Source of the DNA: Myxococcus xanthus
GTDB lineage: Bacteria > Myxococcota > Myxococcia > Myxococcales > Myxococcaceae
Direction of reading: 5' to 3'
NCBI RefSeq assembly: GCF_006402735.1
Contig: NZ_CP017174.1
Span: forward strand, 1,305,001-1,369,000
DNA: 64,000 nucleotides
The notes under the pieces: model-generated
The model's database searches: none
The model's input: the letters and a program-made list of their open reading frames with translations, nothing else
What the model was told of the DNA's origin: nothing
Position numbers and translations under genes: made by a program
Part shown: one piece after another, positions 51,433 through 61,714 of the stretch
Numbering within the stretch: the stretch's first letter is position 1
Layout of the letters: each line of letters begins with the position of its first letter

Positions 51433-54021
51433 CTACTTCTTCTGCGACGCCATGCGGATCTCTCGCTGCGCGTCGATGTGGTCCGGCTGAAGCTCCACGG
51501 TGCGCTTGAAGTGCTTGAGCGAGCCCTGGGTGTCGCCACTCAGCTTGGCGATGACGCCCAGGAAGTAGTGCGCGGGGGCGCAGCGCTCGTTGCGTTTGAT
51601 GGCGTTCAGGATTTCCCGGAAGGCTTCGGGCTGGGCGGCCTTCTTGTCCGCCGCCGTGAAGAAGCGCGCGTAGCCACGCCACGCGTAGAACTCCGCTTCC
51701 TCCGGGTTCAGCTTGATGGCCTCGTCCAGCATCTTCACGGCGTCCGGGAACTTGCGCGCCTTCACCAGGATGCAGGACTTCTGGAACAGCTCCTCCGCCA
51801 TGAGGATGCCGTTGATGTCCACCCCGTCTCCGCTGCCGCCGCTCTTGAGTTCCTCGATGTAGCTGGCGCGGCTGTTGTCGTCGGAGAGGGTGCGGTAGGC
51901 GTCGCCGATATACGCGAAGACCTCCGCCTTCAGTTTCTCCAGCTCCGGCGGCGCCCCCTGCGGGAGCGTGTCCGGGTGGTAGAGCTTGGCCAGGCGGAAG
52001 TACGCGATCTTCACCGCGCTGGCGTTCGTCTGCTCCGTCAGCCCGAGCCGCTGGAAGTGGTTCTGCTGCTTCATCGCCATCGTGAGCTGGCGCAGGGCGG
52101 GAATCTCTTCAGCACCCGGTGCATTCGCGGGCGTCGCCGCGGCGGCGGGAGCGGCTGGACGCTGCGCGCCCTGTGCGGACAGGGACGGCGGCGGACGGGG
52201 CTGGGCGCCGGGCCCGGCGACCGGGGGACGCGCGGCGGTGGCGCCGGGGCCGGCGGCTGGGGCCGTGCCCACCGGGCGTGGGGCGGTGGCACCGGGGCCG
52301 GCGATGGGCGGGCGCGCGGCGGTGGCACCGGGGCCGGCGACGGGTGGGGGCGCGGCGGTGGCACCGGGGCCGGCGGTTGGGACCGTGCCCGCGGGGCGCG
52401 GGGCACCTGGACCTGCCGCGGGCGTTGCTCCTGCCACGGGGCGTTGGGGCACGGCGCCGGTGGCGTGCGCCACCCCGGCGGGCTGCGGACCTCCCGCGAC
52501 GTTCGGAGCGGCTCCAGCGGGACGCTGTTGCGCGGAGGCATTCGCGTGTGCGGCCCCCGGGGGCTGCGGACCTCCCGCGACATTCGGTCCGGCTCCGACG
52601 GGACGCTGCGCACCTGCGGCGTGCGGGGCCCCCGTGGCCTGTGGGCCCACATCCTGCGCCGTCCTGGCCAGTCCGGCGAACGACACCGAGTCCAGCTCCT
52701 TGAGCAGGAACGCGAGCCGCAGCAGGTGGTCCGAGTCCTGCGCGAAGTCCGCCAGCAACTGCGCGACCGAGCGCACGCCGTCGATGACCGTGAGCGCGCG
52801 GACCTCATGCGGCGTGAGGCGCAGCTCGCTCGCGGCCACGACGCCACCCGACTTCATGATGGGAAGCTGGAGCACCGGGGCCAGCCGGCGCTTGAGGTCC
52901 GCGGAGGAAATCCGGCGCACCGTGTCGCTCAGCACGGCCCAGCGGTGGCCCAGCGGCATCGCCTTGTGCGAGGGCAGGTCCTTCAGCTCGAAGGTGAACG
53001 TCCCGGTCTCAGCCCGCAGGCCCCTGGAGAGAATGCCGCCCGCGCGCTGCGCCAGGATGGCGAAGGCGGTGGCCGGTTGGAGCAGCCCCAGACCGAAGAG
53101 CGCCGTGAGCAGGTCTCCGCCAAAGCGCTCCAGCGCGAGCTCGGCCTGCTGAAGCTGCTCGGGCGTGAGCAGCCGCGCCGCGACCAGTGACGGCCCGAGC
53201 GCTTCTTCGGGATGGGACGAGTCGACGAACTCCGGGTTGCCCTTGCGGAAGTGAATCTGGACGACGCGGTCCGCCAGCGTCAGTGACAGCAGCCCCGTCT
53301 GCTCCCGCCCGGCGATGCGGCCATAGAGGCGGATGGGGGAGAGCTGCTCGAACTGGCCGAGGGCCGGAATCTCCGGTGCTGCGTCATCGCCCTCCACCGC
53401 GGGCACCGCCACGGGGGCGGACGCCGGGGCCGGGCTCGCGGGGGGCGCGCTCGGCGGACGCGCGGCTCCCGCCACGGGCGGCGGTGGCACCGCTCCAGGA
53501 GGACGGGCCTGCTGGGTGGGCGCCACGGGACGCCGCGCGGGGTCCACAGTGGCCCGAGCACCAGGACCCGCCATGGGGGCCGCCCCAGGGCCCGCCGCGG
53601 GCCGGACACCGGGACCCGCGATGGGAGCCGCGCCAGGACCCGCGGCTGGGCGGACACCTGGGCCCGCGATGGGCGCACCTGGGCCCGCGCTCGGCACGAC
53701 ACCGGGGCCTGCCGCGGACCGGACACCTGGGCCCGCCATGACGGGCGCTCTGGGGGCCACGCCCACGGGAGCGCCCGGTGCGGCCTGTTCCGAGGCGGAG
53801 ACGGGCGGTGCGCCCGGGCCCCACAGTTCGCGGGGAACGACCTCGCGCGCTTCCGGGAAGCGCCAGGGAAAGGCGAAGTTGAGCCCGTCCTCGGACATCT
53901 GGAGCCGGCCCTGGATGGAGCCGCTTTCGATGAGCAGTTCAATGGTCGGCAGGGTGAGGGGCCCCCACATGGTGCCCCTGTCGTTGCGGACCCAGTACTG
54001 CCGGACCTCACCCTCCGCCAT
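51433..54021 (-). CDS. Multidomain J-domain/TPR protein with Ala-Gly-Pro repeats
   Basis: 862 residues, predicted cytoplasmic. Residues 5-65 resemble a GYF-like domain ([20 protein letters not shown]). A Gly/Pro/Ala repeat follows (about 95-155). Residues 230-470 contain a DUF4388 (PATAN)-like domain ([36 protein letters not shown]). A second Ala/Gly/Pro repeat region spans about 485-640. A J domain (about 665-735) has the HPD motif in [13 protein letters not shown], so it could stimulate an Hsp70. TPR-like helices end the protein ([30 protein letters not shown]). No function can be assigned. Confidence 0.85.
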   Translation of the reverse strand: MAEGEVRQYWVRNDRGTMWGPLTLPTIELLIESGSIQGRLQMSEDGLNFAFPWRFPEAREVVPRELWGPGAPPVSASEQAAPGAPVGVAPRAPVMAGPGVRSAAGPGVVPSAGPGAPIAGPGVRPAAGPGAAPIAGPGVRPAAGPGAAPMAGPGARATVDPARRPVAPTQQARPPGAVPPPPVAGAARPPSAPPASPAPASAPVAVPAVEGDDAAPEIPALGQFEQLSPIRLYGRIAGREQTGLLSLTLADRVVQIHFRKGNPEFVDSSHPEEALGPSLVAARLLTPEQLQQAELALERFGGDLLTALFGLGLLQPATAFAILAQRAGGILSRGLRAETGTFTFELKDLPSHKAMPLGHRWAVLSDTVRRISSADLKRRLAPVLQLPIMKSGGVVAASELRLTPHEVRALTVIDGVRSVAQLLADFAQDSDHLLRLAFLLKELDSVSFAGLARTAQDVGPQATGAPHAAGAQRPVGAGPNVAGGPQPPGAAHANASAQQRPAGAAPNVAGGPQPAGVAHATGAVPQRPVAGATPAAGPGAPRPAGTVPTAGPGATAAPPPVAGPGATAARPPIAGPGATAPRPVGTAPAAGPGATAARPPVAGPGAQPRPPPSLSAQGAQRPAAPAAAATPANAPGAEEIPALRQLTMAMKQQNHFQRLGLTEQTNASAVKIAYFRLAKLYHPDTLPQGAPPELEKLKAEVFAYIGDAYRTLSDDNSRASYIEELKSGGSGDGVDINGILMAEELFQKSCILVKARKFPDAVKMLDEAIKLNPEEAEFYAWRGYARFFTAADKKAAQPEAFREILNAIKRNERCAPAHYFLGVIAKLSGDTQGSLKHFKRTVELQPDHIDAQREIRMASQKK
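52130..52660 (-). repeat. Ala/Gly/Pro-rich coding repeats, second block
   Basis: GC-rich degenerate repeats encode segments such as [12 protein letters not shown] and NVAGGPQP two or three times each, within the J-domain/TPR gene. They likely form a flexible linker. Confidence 0.7.
53557..53739 (-). repeat. Tandem AGPG-type coding repeats, first block
   Basis: Residues 95-155 of the J-domain protein repeat the unit [15 protein letters not shown] with small changes, about four times, so the DNA is a near-tandem repeat of about 45 bases prone to length change. Confidence 0.75.
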
Positions 54022-54120
54022 GCGCGGCCTTGCTCCTTCGTCCTGCGAGAAAAGCGAACCCTACCGCTGTCCTCCGTCGCATCAAAGCAGAGCGCCGGAG
54101 CGCGAGCCCCTTACTTCGAC

Positions 54121-54933
54121 TCAGGGCGCCGCGCCATCCAGTGCCGCCAGCCCGAGCGCTGCCAGGCACGCCGCGTCCGCCTTCTGTTCAGCGGGCGGGT
54201 CAAAGCAGTACACCTCGCTGTCGAAGACCTTGCACAGCCCGTCCGGGGTGGCCGCACAGGCCGCCTTCGAGAAGGCGTTGGTGCAGTTGTACCCACACAC
54301 CGGGCCCGCCTCGGTGTTCTTGCACTGCGGCGCGGGCAGTTCGCGCTTCCAGGCGCACAGGGCGGCGGGGGACGGGTCGAAGCAGGTGATGTTGCCGCCG
54401 GCCAGCTTGCAGACGCCCGCGGGCGTCCGGGCACAGCGCACCCCCTCCGAGGCGCTGATGCAGCCGTAGCCACACGTCAGTTCCATGGCGTTGCTGTTGC
54501 ACTGGGCGGTGGGCGTGTCCTTGCCGTACACGGCGAACACCACGGCGGGCGGGTCGAAGCACTCCACCTCGCCACCCCGGCCCCGGCAGACGCCCGCGGG
54601 GGACTGTGCGCACTTCACCCGGCCGGGCTGCGTGGCGCAGTTGTAGCCACACGCCACCACCCCATCGATGCTCTGACACTCCGGCTTCGGCAGCGCCGCG
54701 CCATAGGCCTTCTGCACGTAGGCCGGCGGGTCGAAGCAGACCGCCTGCCCGTCAATCACCTGGCAGTGGCCCTGCGGTGTCTGCGCGCACCGCACCCGCT
54801 GTCCGTCCGACTTGCACCCATAGCCGCAGGACACCTTGCCGTCGATGGTGCGGCACGTCGGCTTGGACGGGTCCTGCGGAAGCGGAACCGAGCCCAGGGT
54901 GAGCGCCAGTACGGTGAGGAAGGAAGCGAGCAC
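54121..54933 (-). CDS. Exported protein with four Cys-rich repeats
   Basis: 270 residues. A signal peptide (MLASFLTVLALTLGSVPLPQ) is followed by four tandem repeats of about 55 residues, each with six cysteines in the pattern C-x8-CGYxC-x8-C-x3-PxGxC-x8-CFDPP. Examples are VSCGYGCKSDGQRVRC and VACGYNCATQPGRVKC. Cysteine pairing and export suggest a disulfide-stabilised secreted or surface protein. No known domain recognised. It lies upstream of the J-domain gene on the same strand, 99 bases before that gene's start, and diverges from the TSUP permease gene. Confidence 0.75.
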   Translation of the reverse strand: MLASFLTVLALTLGSVPLPQDPSKPTCRTIDGKVSCGYGCKSDGQRVRCAQTPQGHCQVIDGQAVCFDPPAYVQKAYGAALPKPECQSIDGVVACGYNCATQPGRVKCAQSPAGVCRGRGGEVECFDPPAVVFAVYGKDTPTAQCNSNAMELTCGYGCISASEGVRCARTPAGVCKLAGGNITCFDPSPAALCAWKRELPAPQCKNTEAGPVCGYNCTNAFSKAACAATPDGLCKVFDSEVYCFDPPAEQKADAACLAALGLAALDGAAP

Positions 54934-55068
54934 GGGGACCTCGGCGGGGGGAGCGGAGTCGTCCCGGCATTGACGCCCAAGGTGCGCGGTGACGCAAGAA
55001 GCGGGCGGTCATGGGCGGCGGGCCGGGCCCATGGTACCCAGGCGCCGCCTGCGAGGAGGTTCACCCCG

Positions 55069-55845
55069 GTGGACGTGGACGTCAGTGCGCTGCACCTCAT
55101 CCTGCTGTGCGTCGCCGCGCTGATTGCCGGCATGGTGGATGCCATCGCGGGGGGCGGTGGGCTCATCTCCCTTCCCGCGCTGCTGGCCGCGGGCCTTCCG
55201 CCCCACGTGGCGCTGGGCACCAACAAGGGGCAGTCCGTCTTCGGCTCGTTCGCCGCGCTGGTGCGCTTCTCCCGCGCGGGGCTGGTGGATGGGAACCTGG
55301 CGCGGGTGACGTTCCCCTTCGGCCTCGGTGGGGCCTTCGGGGGCGCGGCGCTGGTGCTGCTGGTGAAGCCGGAAGTGCTCAAGCCACTGGTGCTGGTGCT
55401 GCTCATCGCGGTGGCGGTGTTCCTCGCCTTCCGCAAGTCACCGCGTCCGGGGGACACGCCGGAGCCCGGGCCGCCCGCGCGCGCACGGGCCATTGGCGCG
55501 CTCATCGCGTTGGTCATCGGCACCTACGACGGCTTCTTCGGACCGGGGACGGGGACGTTCCTCATCGTGGCCTTCTCGTCCCTGCTGGGACATGGCCTGG
55601 CGCGCGCGTCCGCGGATGCGAAGGTGGTGAACTTCGCCTCCAACCTCGCCTCCGTCGCGTTGTTCGCCTTCAAGGGCGTGGTGCTGTGGAAGGTGGCGCT
55701 GCCCATGGCCGGCGCCCAGTTCGCGGGCGCCTACCTGGGCGCGCACCTGGCCGTGAAGGGCGGCGACAAACTGGTGCGCAAGGTGGTGCTGGGCGTGGTG
55801 CTGGCCCTGGTGCTCAAGCTGGGGCACGACGTGGTGACCGCCTGA
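55069..55845 (+). CDS. TSUP-family membrane permease (TauE/SafE type)
   Basis: 258 residues from the GTG at 55069, which has GAGGAGGT eight bases upstream. About eight hydrophobic segments; the family repeat is visible as AGMVDAIAGGGGLISLPALL in the first half and GTYDGFFGPGTGTFLIVAF in the second. TauE/SafE (TSUP) proteins transport sulfite, sulfonates or other organic anions. The substrate is unknown, and no sulfur-metabolism gene is nearby. Confidence 0.88.
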   Translation: MDVDVSALHLILLCVAALIAGMVDAIAGGGGLISLPALLAAGLPPHVALGTNKGQSVFGSFAALVRFSRAGLVDGNLARVTFPFGLGGAFGGAALVLLVKPEVLKPLVLVLLIAVAVFLAFRKSPRPGDTPEPGPPARARAIGALIALVIGTYDGFFGPGTGTFLIVAFSSLLGHGLARASADAKVVNFASNLASVALFAFKGVVLWKVALPMAGAQFAGAYLGAHLAVKGGDKLVRKVVLGVVLALVLKLGHDVVTA

Positions 55846-55863
55846 GAGGCCGTCACCCCGCCG

Positions 55864-56379
55864 TCAGCCGATGTGCACCAGCAGCGCCTCACGGCGCTTC
55901 GCCACGGCGGCCATGAACTTCTGGAGCTCCTCGAAGTAGGAGAGCAGCTCCTCCAGTGGATCGACCTCGGCCTCGGGCTCATCCCATGTCCCGGGGTAGA
56001 TGTCCTGGGCCTGCATGGCGGACGCGTCGTAGCGCGCGCGCAGCGTCTTCCCCGTCACCTGCTGCAGCGCCGTGGCCAGGGCCTGCACCTGGGCCGGCGT
56101 GAAGACGCGCGCGGTGCCTTCCTCGGAAGGGATGTCGCCCACGTCCTCGCCGCCACGCACCAGGAAGTCCAGCGGCGCGCTGCCTTCCCACGGCGTTCCG
56201 GTCAGCAGGTACTGGAGGCCATGCCACGCCTCGCCGATGTCCAACTCCAGGAACGCCGAGCCCTTCGGGTCACCGAAGTCCTCGTCATCGTCGACGAAGT
56301 CCTCCAGCCGTTCGGGGGCCTGGAGCAGGGCAACGCGTTGGGCCTCGGTGGCGCTGCGCAGGGTGCAGAGCATCTCCAT
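55864..56379 (-). CDS. DUF1877 (YfbM-like) protein
   Basis: 171 residues, soluble and acidic. The pattern FLELDIGEAWHGLQYLLTG, GGEDVGDI and ARVFTPAQVQALATAL is that of the DUF1877/YfbM family, of unknown function. It starts four bases after the biotin carrier gene ends and is the last gene of that operon. Confidence 0.8.
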   Translation of the reverse strand: MEMLCTLRSATEAQRVALLQAPERLEDFVDDDEDFGDPKGSAFLELDIGEAWHGLQYLLTGTPWEGSAPLDFLVRGGEDVGDIPSEEGTARVFTPAQVQALATALQQVTGKTLRARYDASAMQAQDIYPGTWDEPEAEVDPLEELLSYFEELQKFMAAVAKRREALLVHIG

Positions 56380-56383
56380 GGAG

Positions 56384-56893
56384 CTATTCCACCACCACCA
56401 GCTTGGCGTTGTTCTCCACGGCGGTGCCTTCCTTGGCGAACAGCTCCGTCACCTTGCCCGCCTTCGGGCTCTTGAGCTCGTTCTCCATCTTCATGGCTTC
56501 CACCACCACGAGGCCCTGGCCCTCCTTCACCTCGTCGCCCACCTTCACCAGCACCTTCACCACCTTGCCCGGCATGGGCGCGGTGACCAGCTGCTTGCCT
56601 TCGACGGAGAAGGCCGCGTTGGCCGCGCGCAGCCGGAGCCGGCGTTCATCCGCCACGTCGATGCGGTTCACCTGGCCGCGCAGGAGCACGCCAATCTCGT
56701 CGCCGTTCTCCTCGAACTCGACGTTGTACGACTGGCCGTCCACCAGCATGGACAGCGTGCCGTGCTCCAGCGCCAGCGCGTCCACCTGGTACGTGGTGGC
56801 GCCCACGGTGATTTTGAACTGGTCGTTCCCCAGGGGCTCCAGGTCCACCGGAACCGCTTCCTTCTGGCCCTGCTGCTTCGTGAAGTAACGCAT
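56384..56893 (-). CDS. Biotin carrier subunit of an acyl-CoA carboxylase
   Basis: 169 residues from the ATG at 56893 with GGAAGGA upstream. The C-terminal 75 residues are a biotinyl domain: VTAPMPGKVVKVLVKVGDEV and the biotinylated Lys in VEAMKMENELKSPKAG. The N-terminal part (ITVGATTYQVDALAL and DGQSYNVEFEE) matches the domain that precedes biotin in propionyl-CoA/pyruvate-type carriers. It is 22 bases after the biotin carboxylase gene. Confidence 0.93.
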   Translation of the reverse strand: MRYFTKQQGQKEAVPVDLEPLGNDQFKITVGATTYQVDALALEHGTLSMLVDGQSYNVEFEENGDEIGVLLRGQVNRIDVADERRLRLRAANAAFSVEGKQLVTAPMPGKVVKVLVKVGDEVKEGQGLVVVEAMKMENELKSPKAGKVTELFAKEGTAVENNAKLVVVE

Positions 56894-56915
56894 GGAAGTC
56901 CTTCCGAGCTGGGGG

Positions 56916-58433
56916 TTAGCGGCGCGCGCGCAGCGCCTGCTTCCAGGGGGAGACGCCGCCGTTGCCACCGCCCTGGCCGCCACTGGCGCTGGGCAGGGTC
57001 TTCGCGCGCTTCTGGTCCTTCTGGTACGTGTGCACCACGCTGGCCAGCAGCGCCATCTCGCTCAGCTTCGGGTCCTCCGCGCCCAACAGTGCATCGTGCT
57101 GGCGGGTGAGGAAGCTGGTGTCGTAGTCGCCCTCGATGAACTCGGGGTGCGCCAGGATGGCCTTCAGGTAGCGGATGTTGGTCGTGATGCCCTTCACCAC
57201 GTACTCGGACAGCGCGCGCTGCGTGCGCGCGATGGCCTCGCGCCGCGTGGGGGCCCACACGGACAGCTTGGAAATCATCGGGTCGTAGACGTTGGGCACC
57301 GTGTACCCGGGGAACACGCCCGAATCGTCACGCACGTTCGGTCCACCGGGCACGCGCAGATACGTAATCTTGCCCGGGCTGGGCATGAAGTTGCGGCTCG
57401 GGTCCTCCGCGTACACGCGGACTTCAATCGAGTGACCGCGCGGCGTGGGGGCCTCGGTGAGGCCGAGCTTCTCGCCCTCGGCGGCCTTGATCTGCATGGC
57501 CACCAGGTCCAGGCCCGTCACCCACTCCGTCACCGGGTGCTCCACCTGGAGGCGGGTGTTCATCTCCAGGAAGTAGAAGTTGCGGTGCACGTCCACCAGG
57601 AACTCCACCGTCCCGGCGCCCACGTAGTTGACGGCCTTGGCCGCCTTCACCGCGACCTCGCCCATCTTCGCGCGCAGCTCCGGCGTGAGGATGGGGCTGG
57701 GCGTCTCCTCCACCACCTTCTGGTGCCGGCGCTGCGCCGAGCACTCGCGCTCGTTCAGGTGGATGGTGTTGCCGTACTGGTCCGCGAAGACCTGGATCTC
57801 CACGTGGTGTGGCTTCTCCAGGTACTTCTCGATGTAGACGGCGTCGTTGCCGAAGGCGTTGAGGGCCTCGCTCTTGGCGGCGCGCCACGAGGACTCGAAG
57901 TCCTCCATGCGCTCCACCTTGCGCATGCCCTTGCCACCGCCGCCGCCCGCGGCCTTGAGCATGACGGGGAAGCCAATCTTCTCCACGTAGGCGCGCGCTT
58001 CTTCGACGGAGGCGACGGGCTCGGTGGTGCCGGGCACCACGGGCACGCCCGCTTTGATCATGTTCGCGCGGGCGCGCGTCTTCTCGCCCATGGAGTCCAT
58101 GGCGGAGGCGGGCGGGCCGATGAAGGTCAGGCCTGCGGCGTCACACGCGCGGACGAAGGCGGCGTTCTCGGAGAGGAAGCCGTAGCCGGGGTGGATGGCA
58201 TCCGCGCCGGCCTGCTTCGCGGCGTCGAGGATGCGCTGCTGCACCAGGTAGCTCTCACGCGAAGGCGGGGGCCCCACGAAGATGGCCTGGTCAGCCGTGC
58301 GCACATGCAGGGCGGAGCGGTCCGCCTCCGAGTACACCGCCACCGTGGCGATGCCGAGTTCCTTGCACGTGCGCATCACCCGGATGGCGATCTCGCCGCG
58401 ATTGGCGACGAGCACTTTGCGGATCTTGGGCAT
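56916..58433 (-). CDS. Biotin carboxylase subunit of an acyl-CoA carboxylase
   Basis: 505 residues. N-terminal KVLVANRGEIAIRVMRTCKE, ATP-grasp glycine loop VMLKAAGGGGGKGMRKV and the catalytic EMNTRLQVEHPVTEWVTG are complete. It carboxylates biotin with ATP and bicarbonate. With a separate carrier gene after it and a carboxyltransferase at 59205 it fits a PccA/AccC-type three-subunit propionyl- or acetyl-CoA carboxylase. The C-terminus ends in an Ala/Gly/Arg-rich tail. Confidence 0.95.
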   Translation of the reverse strand: MPKIRKVLVANRGEIAIRVMRTCKELGIATVAVYSEADRSALHVRTADQAIFVGPPPSRESYLVQQRILDAAKQAGADAIHPGYGFLSENAAFVRACDAAGLTFIGPPASAMDSMGEKTRARANMIKAGVPVVPGTTEPVASVEEARAYVEKIGFPVMLKAAGGGGGKGMRKVERMEDFESSWRAAKSEALNAFGNDAVYIEKYLEKPHHVEIQVFADQYGNTIHLNERECSAQRRHQKVVEETPSPILTPELRAKMGEVAVKAAKAVNYVGAGTVEFLVDVHRNFYFLEMNTRLQVEHPVTEWVTGLDLVAMQIKAAEGEKLGLTEAPTPRGHSIEVRVYAEDPSRNFMPSPGKITYLRVPGGPNVRDDSGVFPGYTVPNVYDPMISKLSVWAPTRREAIARTQRALSEYVVKGITTNIRYLKAILAHPEFIEGDYDTSFLTRQHDALLGAEDPKLSEMALLASVVHTYQKDQKRAKTLPSASGGQGGGNGGVSPWKQALRARR

Positions 58434-58471
58434 GGGGCCCGTCTAGCACGGGGCGACCCTGTTTGCCGCCT

Positions 58472-59086
58472 CTACTTCCGGGTGTTGAGGTACTGCTCCA
58501 TGTAAGCGCGAGCCTGTGTCAGCTTGGCCTCCACGAAGCGGTCGTCCTCGTCCGGCTCCGGCGGAGACGGCGGACCCGACCGTCCAGGTTCGTTGCCGAA
58601 GTCGACCGCGGCAGCCAACAGGTTGCGTGCCGCGTTGCCGCCGCCGAAGAGGCGGGCCAGCATGCCCGTCTCCACGTCCAGCCAGCGCGCCGCCTGCCGG
58701 ATGACGTCCAGAACCTCACCTTCCACGGCCTTGGACGGGCGCCCCGGGCCGCTGATGCACGAGCGCGCGTAGCTGTGCTCGCGGTCCACGAAGAGGCCCA
58801 GCGCCCGGTCCCGGAAGTCCTGCGCCAGCGCCTGACTCATGGCGTCGAGCTGCTCTTCCAGGAAGGGCTGCTCGGACTTGCGCGCCTTGCGGCCAGGGGC
58901 GGGCGGGAGCTCCAGCTCGACGGCGTGCCAGCCGGCATCGGCCAGCCCCTCTGGCGGAGGCTCCACCCACTTCACCTCGGGCGTGGCCAGGTCCACCGCC
59001 TCGCAGACACGCTTGAGCGTCTGCCGCAGGGCGGTGAGGTTTCCTTCGACGTCGGAGAGAAAGAGGATGAGGCGACGGTGGGACAA
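58472..59086 (-). CDS. Protein of unknown function between carboxylase genes
   Basis: 204 residues. MSHRRLILFLSDVEGNLTALRQTLKRVCE opens like a small alpha/beta protein; the C-terminal part is helical and acidic (PEPDEDDRFVEAKLTQARAY). No signal peptide, membrane span or known motif. It lies 38 bases before the biotin carboxylase gene and probably heads that operon. Confidence 0.65.
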   Translation of the reverse strand: MSHRRLILFLSDVEGNLTALRQTLKRVCEAVDLATPEVKWVEPPPEGLADAGWHAVELELPPAPGRKARKSEQPFLEEQLDAMSQALAQDFRDRALGLFVDREHSYARSCISGPGRPSKAVEGEVLDVIRQAARWLDVETGMLARLFGGGNAARNLLAAAVDFGNEPGRSGPPSPPEPDEDDRFVEAKLTQARAYMEQYLNTRK

Positions 59087-59151
59087 AATGAGATTCCTTT
59101 CCTGGCCCCTGTAAGCCCGTTCGTCACCCCCAAATTTCCCCCTTCGCGCGC

Positions 59152-59188
59152 GCCTGCCTGCCCTGCTGGCGACAGAGGGCGGGCAGGC
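59152..59188 (-). terminator. Terminator after the carboxyltransferase gene
   Basis: GCCTGCCTGCCCT (59152-59164) and AGGGCGGGCAGGC (59176-59188) pair over 13 positions with one G-T wobble and an 11-base loop, just after the carboxyltransferase stop on the minus strand. It divides the region into two operons. Confidence 0.65.
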
Positions 59189-59204
59189 GAGGGCTGGAAG
59201 AAAC

Positions 59205-60767
<1,563 letters not shown>

Positions 60768-60776
60768 GGGGCGCGT

Positions 60777-61502
60777 CTAGCATGATTGGGGCGGGGACGC
60801 GCTGCCTGGATTCCTGGCGTCCATGGCGGAACGCCTGGGGTCGTCAAGCACTGCATCCACCGCCGCCAGGTCCAGGCCGTAGCGCTGGCGGACCTCCACC
60901 AATGGCGCCTCCCACATCTGTCGCCAGGGTGCCCCGAAGAGCAGCCGGGCCCGTTGTCCCAGCAGCCAGCCCCGGACGATGGCGCGCATGCGCTCCTCGC
61001 GCTGGGAGAACGCATAGAAGAGGGTGTTCGTCAGGCCGCCCGCGAGGATGCCCAGCGCGAAGGGGCTGCCCACCTGGGCCAGGCTGAAGGCCTGGATGCC
61101 CAGCTCGCCCGCCACGCTCGTCGGAAAGCCGGTGAGGACGTGCCAGACGTCATGGGATTCGAGCAGGTGCGCGCGCACGTACTCCTCGTCGGTCCGCGCC
61201 TCCAGATAGGGCAGTGCGTCAGGGTTCACCTGGTTCGCCTCCAGGTGGTCGACGAAGGCACGTCCCAGGGTGTGCTCGGGCAGGGCGCGCAGCGCGGCCA
61301 GGTGGAGCAGGCCCACGCGCGGGCGTTCGATGAAGGACTGGGCCGCGGAGGCGTGGCGCATCAGCCGCTCCACCAGCCGCCGCATCGCCACGGGGGGCGC
61401 GAGCACCGGGGCCAGACCCAGGACGTCCTGGAGTTTCTCCGGGTCGCGGAGGGCCCGTGCCATCCGCCATGCCGTCCACGCATACGCGACAGGATTCCAC
61501 AT
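60777..61502 (-). CDS. Coq4-like protein
   Basis: 241 residues from the ATG at 61502, which has GGAGG five bases upstream; longer readings add unrelated Arg/Pro-rich sequence. The core motif HDVWHVLTG followed by Glu (HDxxHx11E, near residue 120) is the zinc signature of Coq4, a ubiquinone-biosynthesis protein. RPRVGLLHLAALRALPEHTLG precedes it. Myxobacteria are thought to use menaquinone, so the role may differ. It precedes the carboxyltransferase gene by ten bases. Confidence 0.82.
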   Translation of the reverse strand: MWNPVAYAWTAWRMARALRDPEKLQDVLGLAPVLAPPVAMRRLVERLMRHASAAQSFIERPRVGLLHLAALRALPEHTLGRAFVDHLEANQVNPDALPYLEARTDEEYVRAHLLESHDVWHVLTGFPTSVAGELGIQAFSLAQVGSPFALGILAGGLTNTLFYAFSQREERMRAIVRGWLLGQRARLLFGAPWRQMWEAPLVEVRQRYGLDLAAVDAVLDDPRRSAMDARNPGSASPPQSC

Positions 61503-61714
61503 GGTGCCTCCAAGGCGGGGGGACGCTGGGGCCGACCCGTCCAGCGTATGTGGGAGGCGCAAGGGCGGGGCGGGGTGGCCGCGGCCGTGCTCGCGGGTGG
61601 ACATCCCGAAGGCCGAGGAGCGGACACTCAGGGGGCGGGCAGTCGGCCGGGCCGCTTCCAGGTCCGTGCGCGCCGGGTGGAGGGGACGGAGGTTGAAGCC
61701 ATAGGAGGGTCGCC

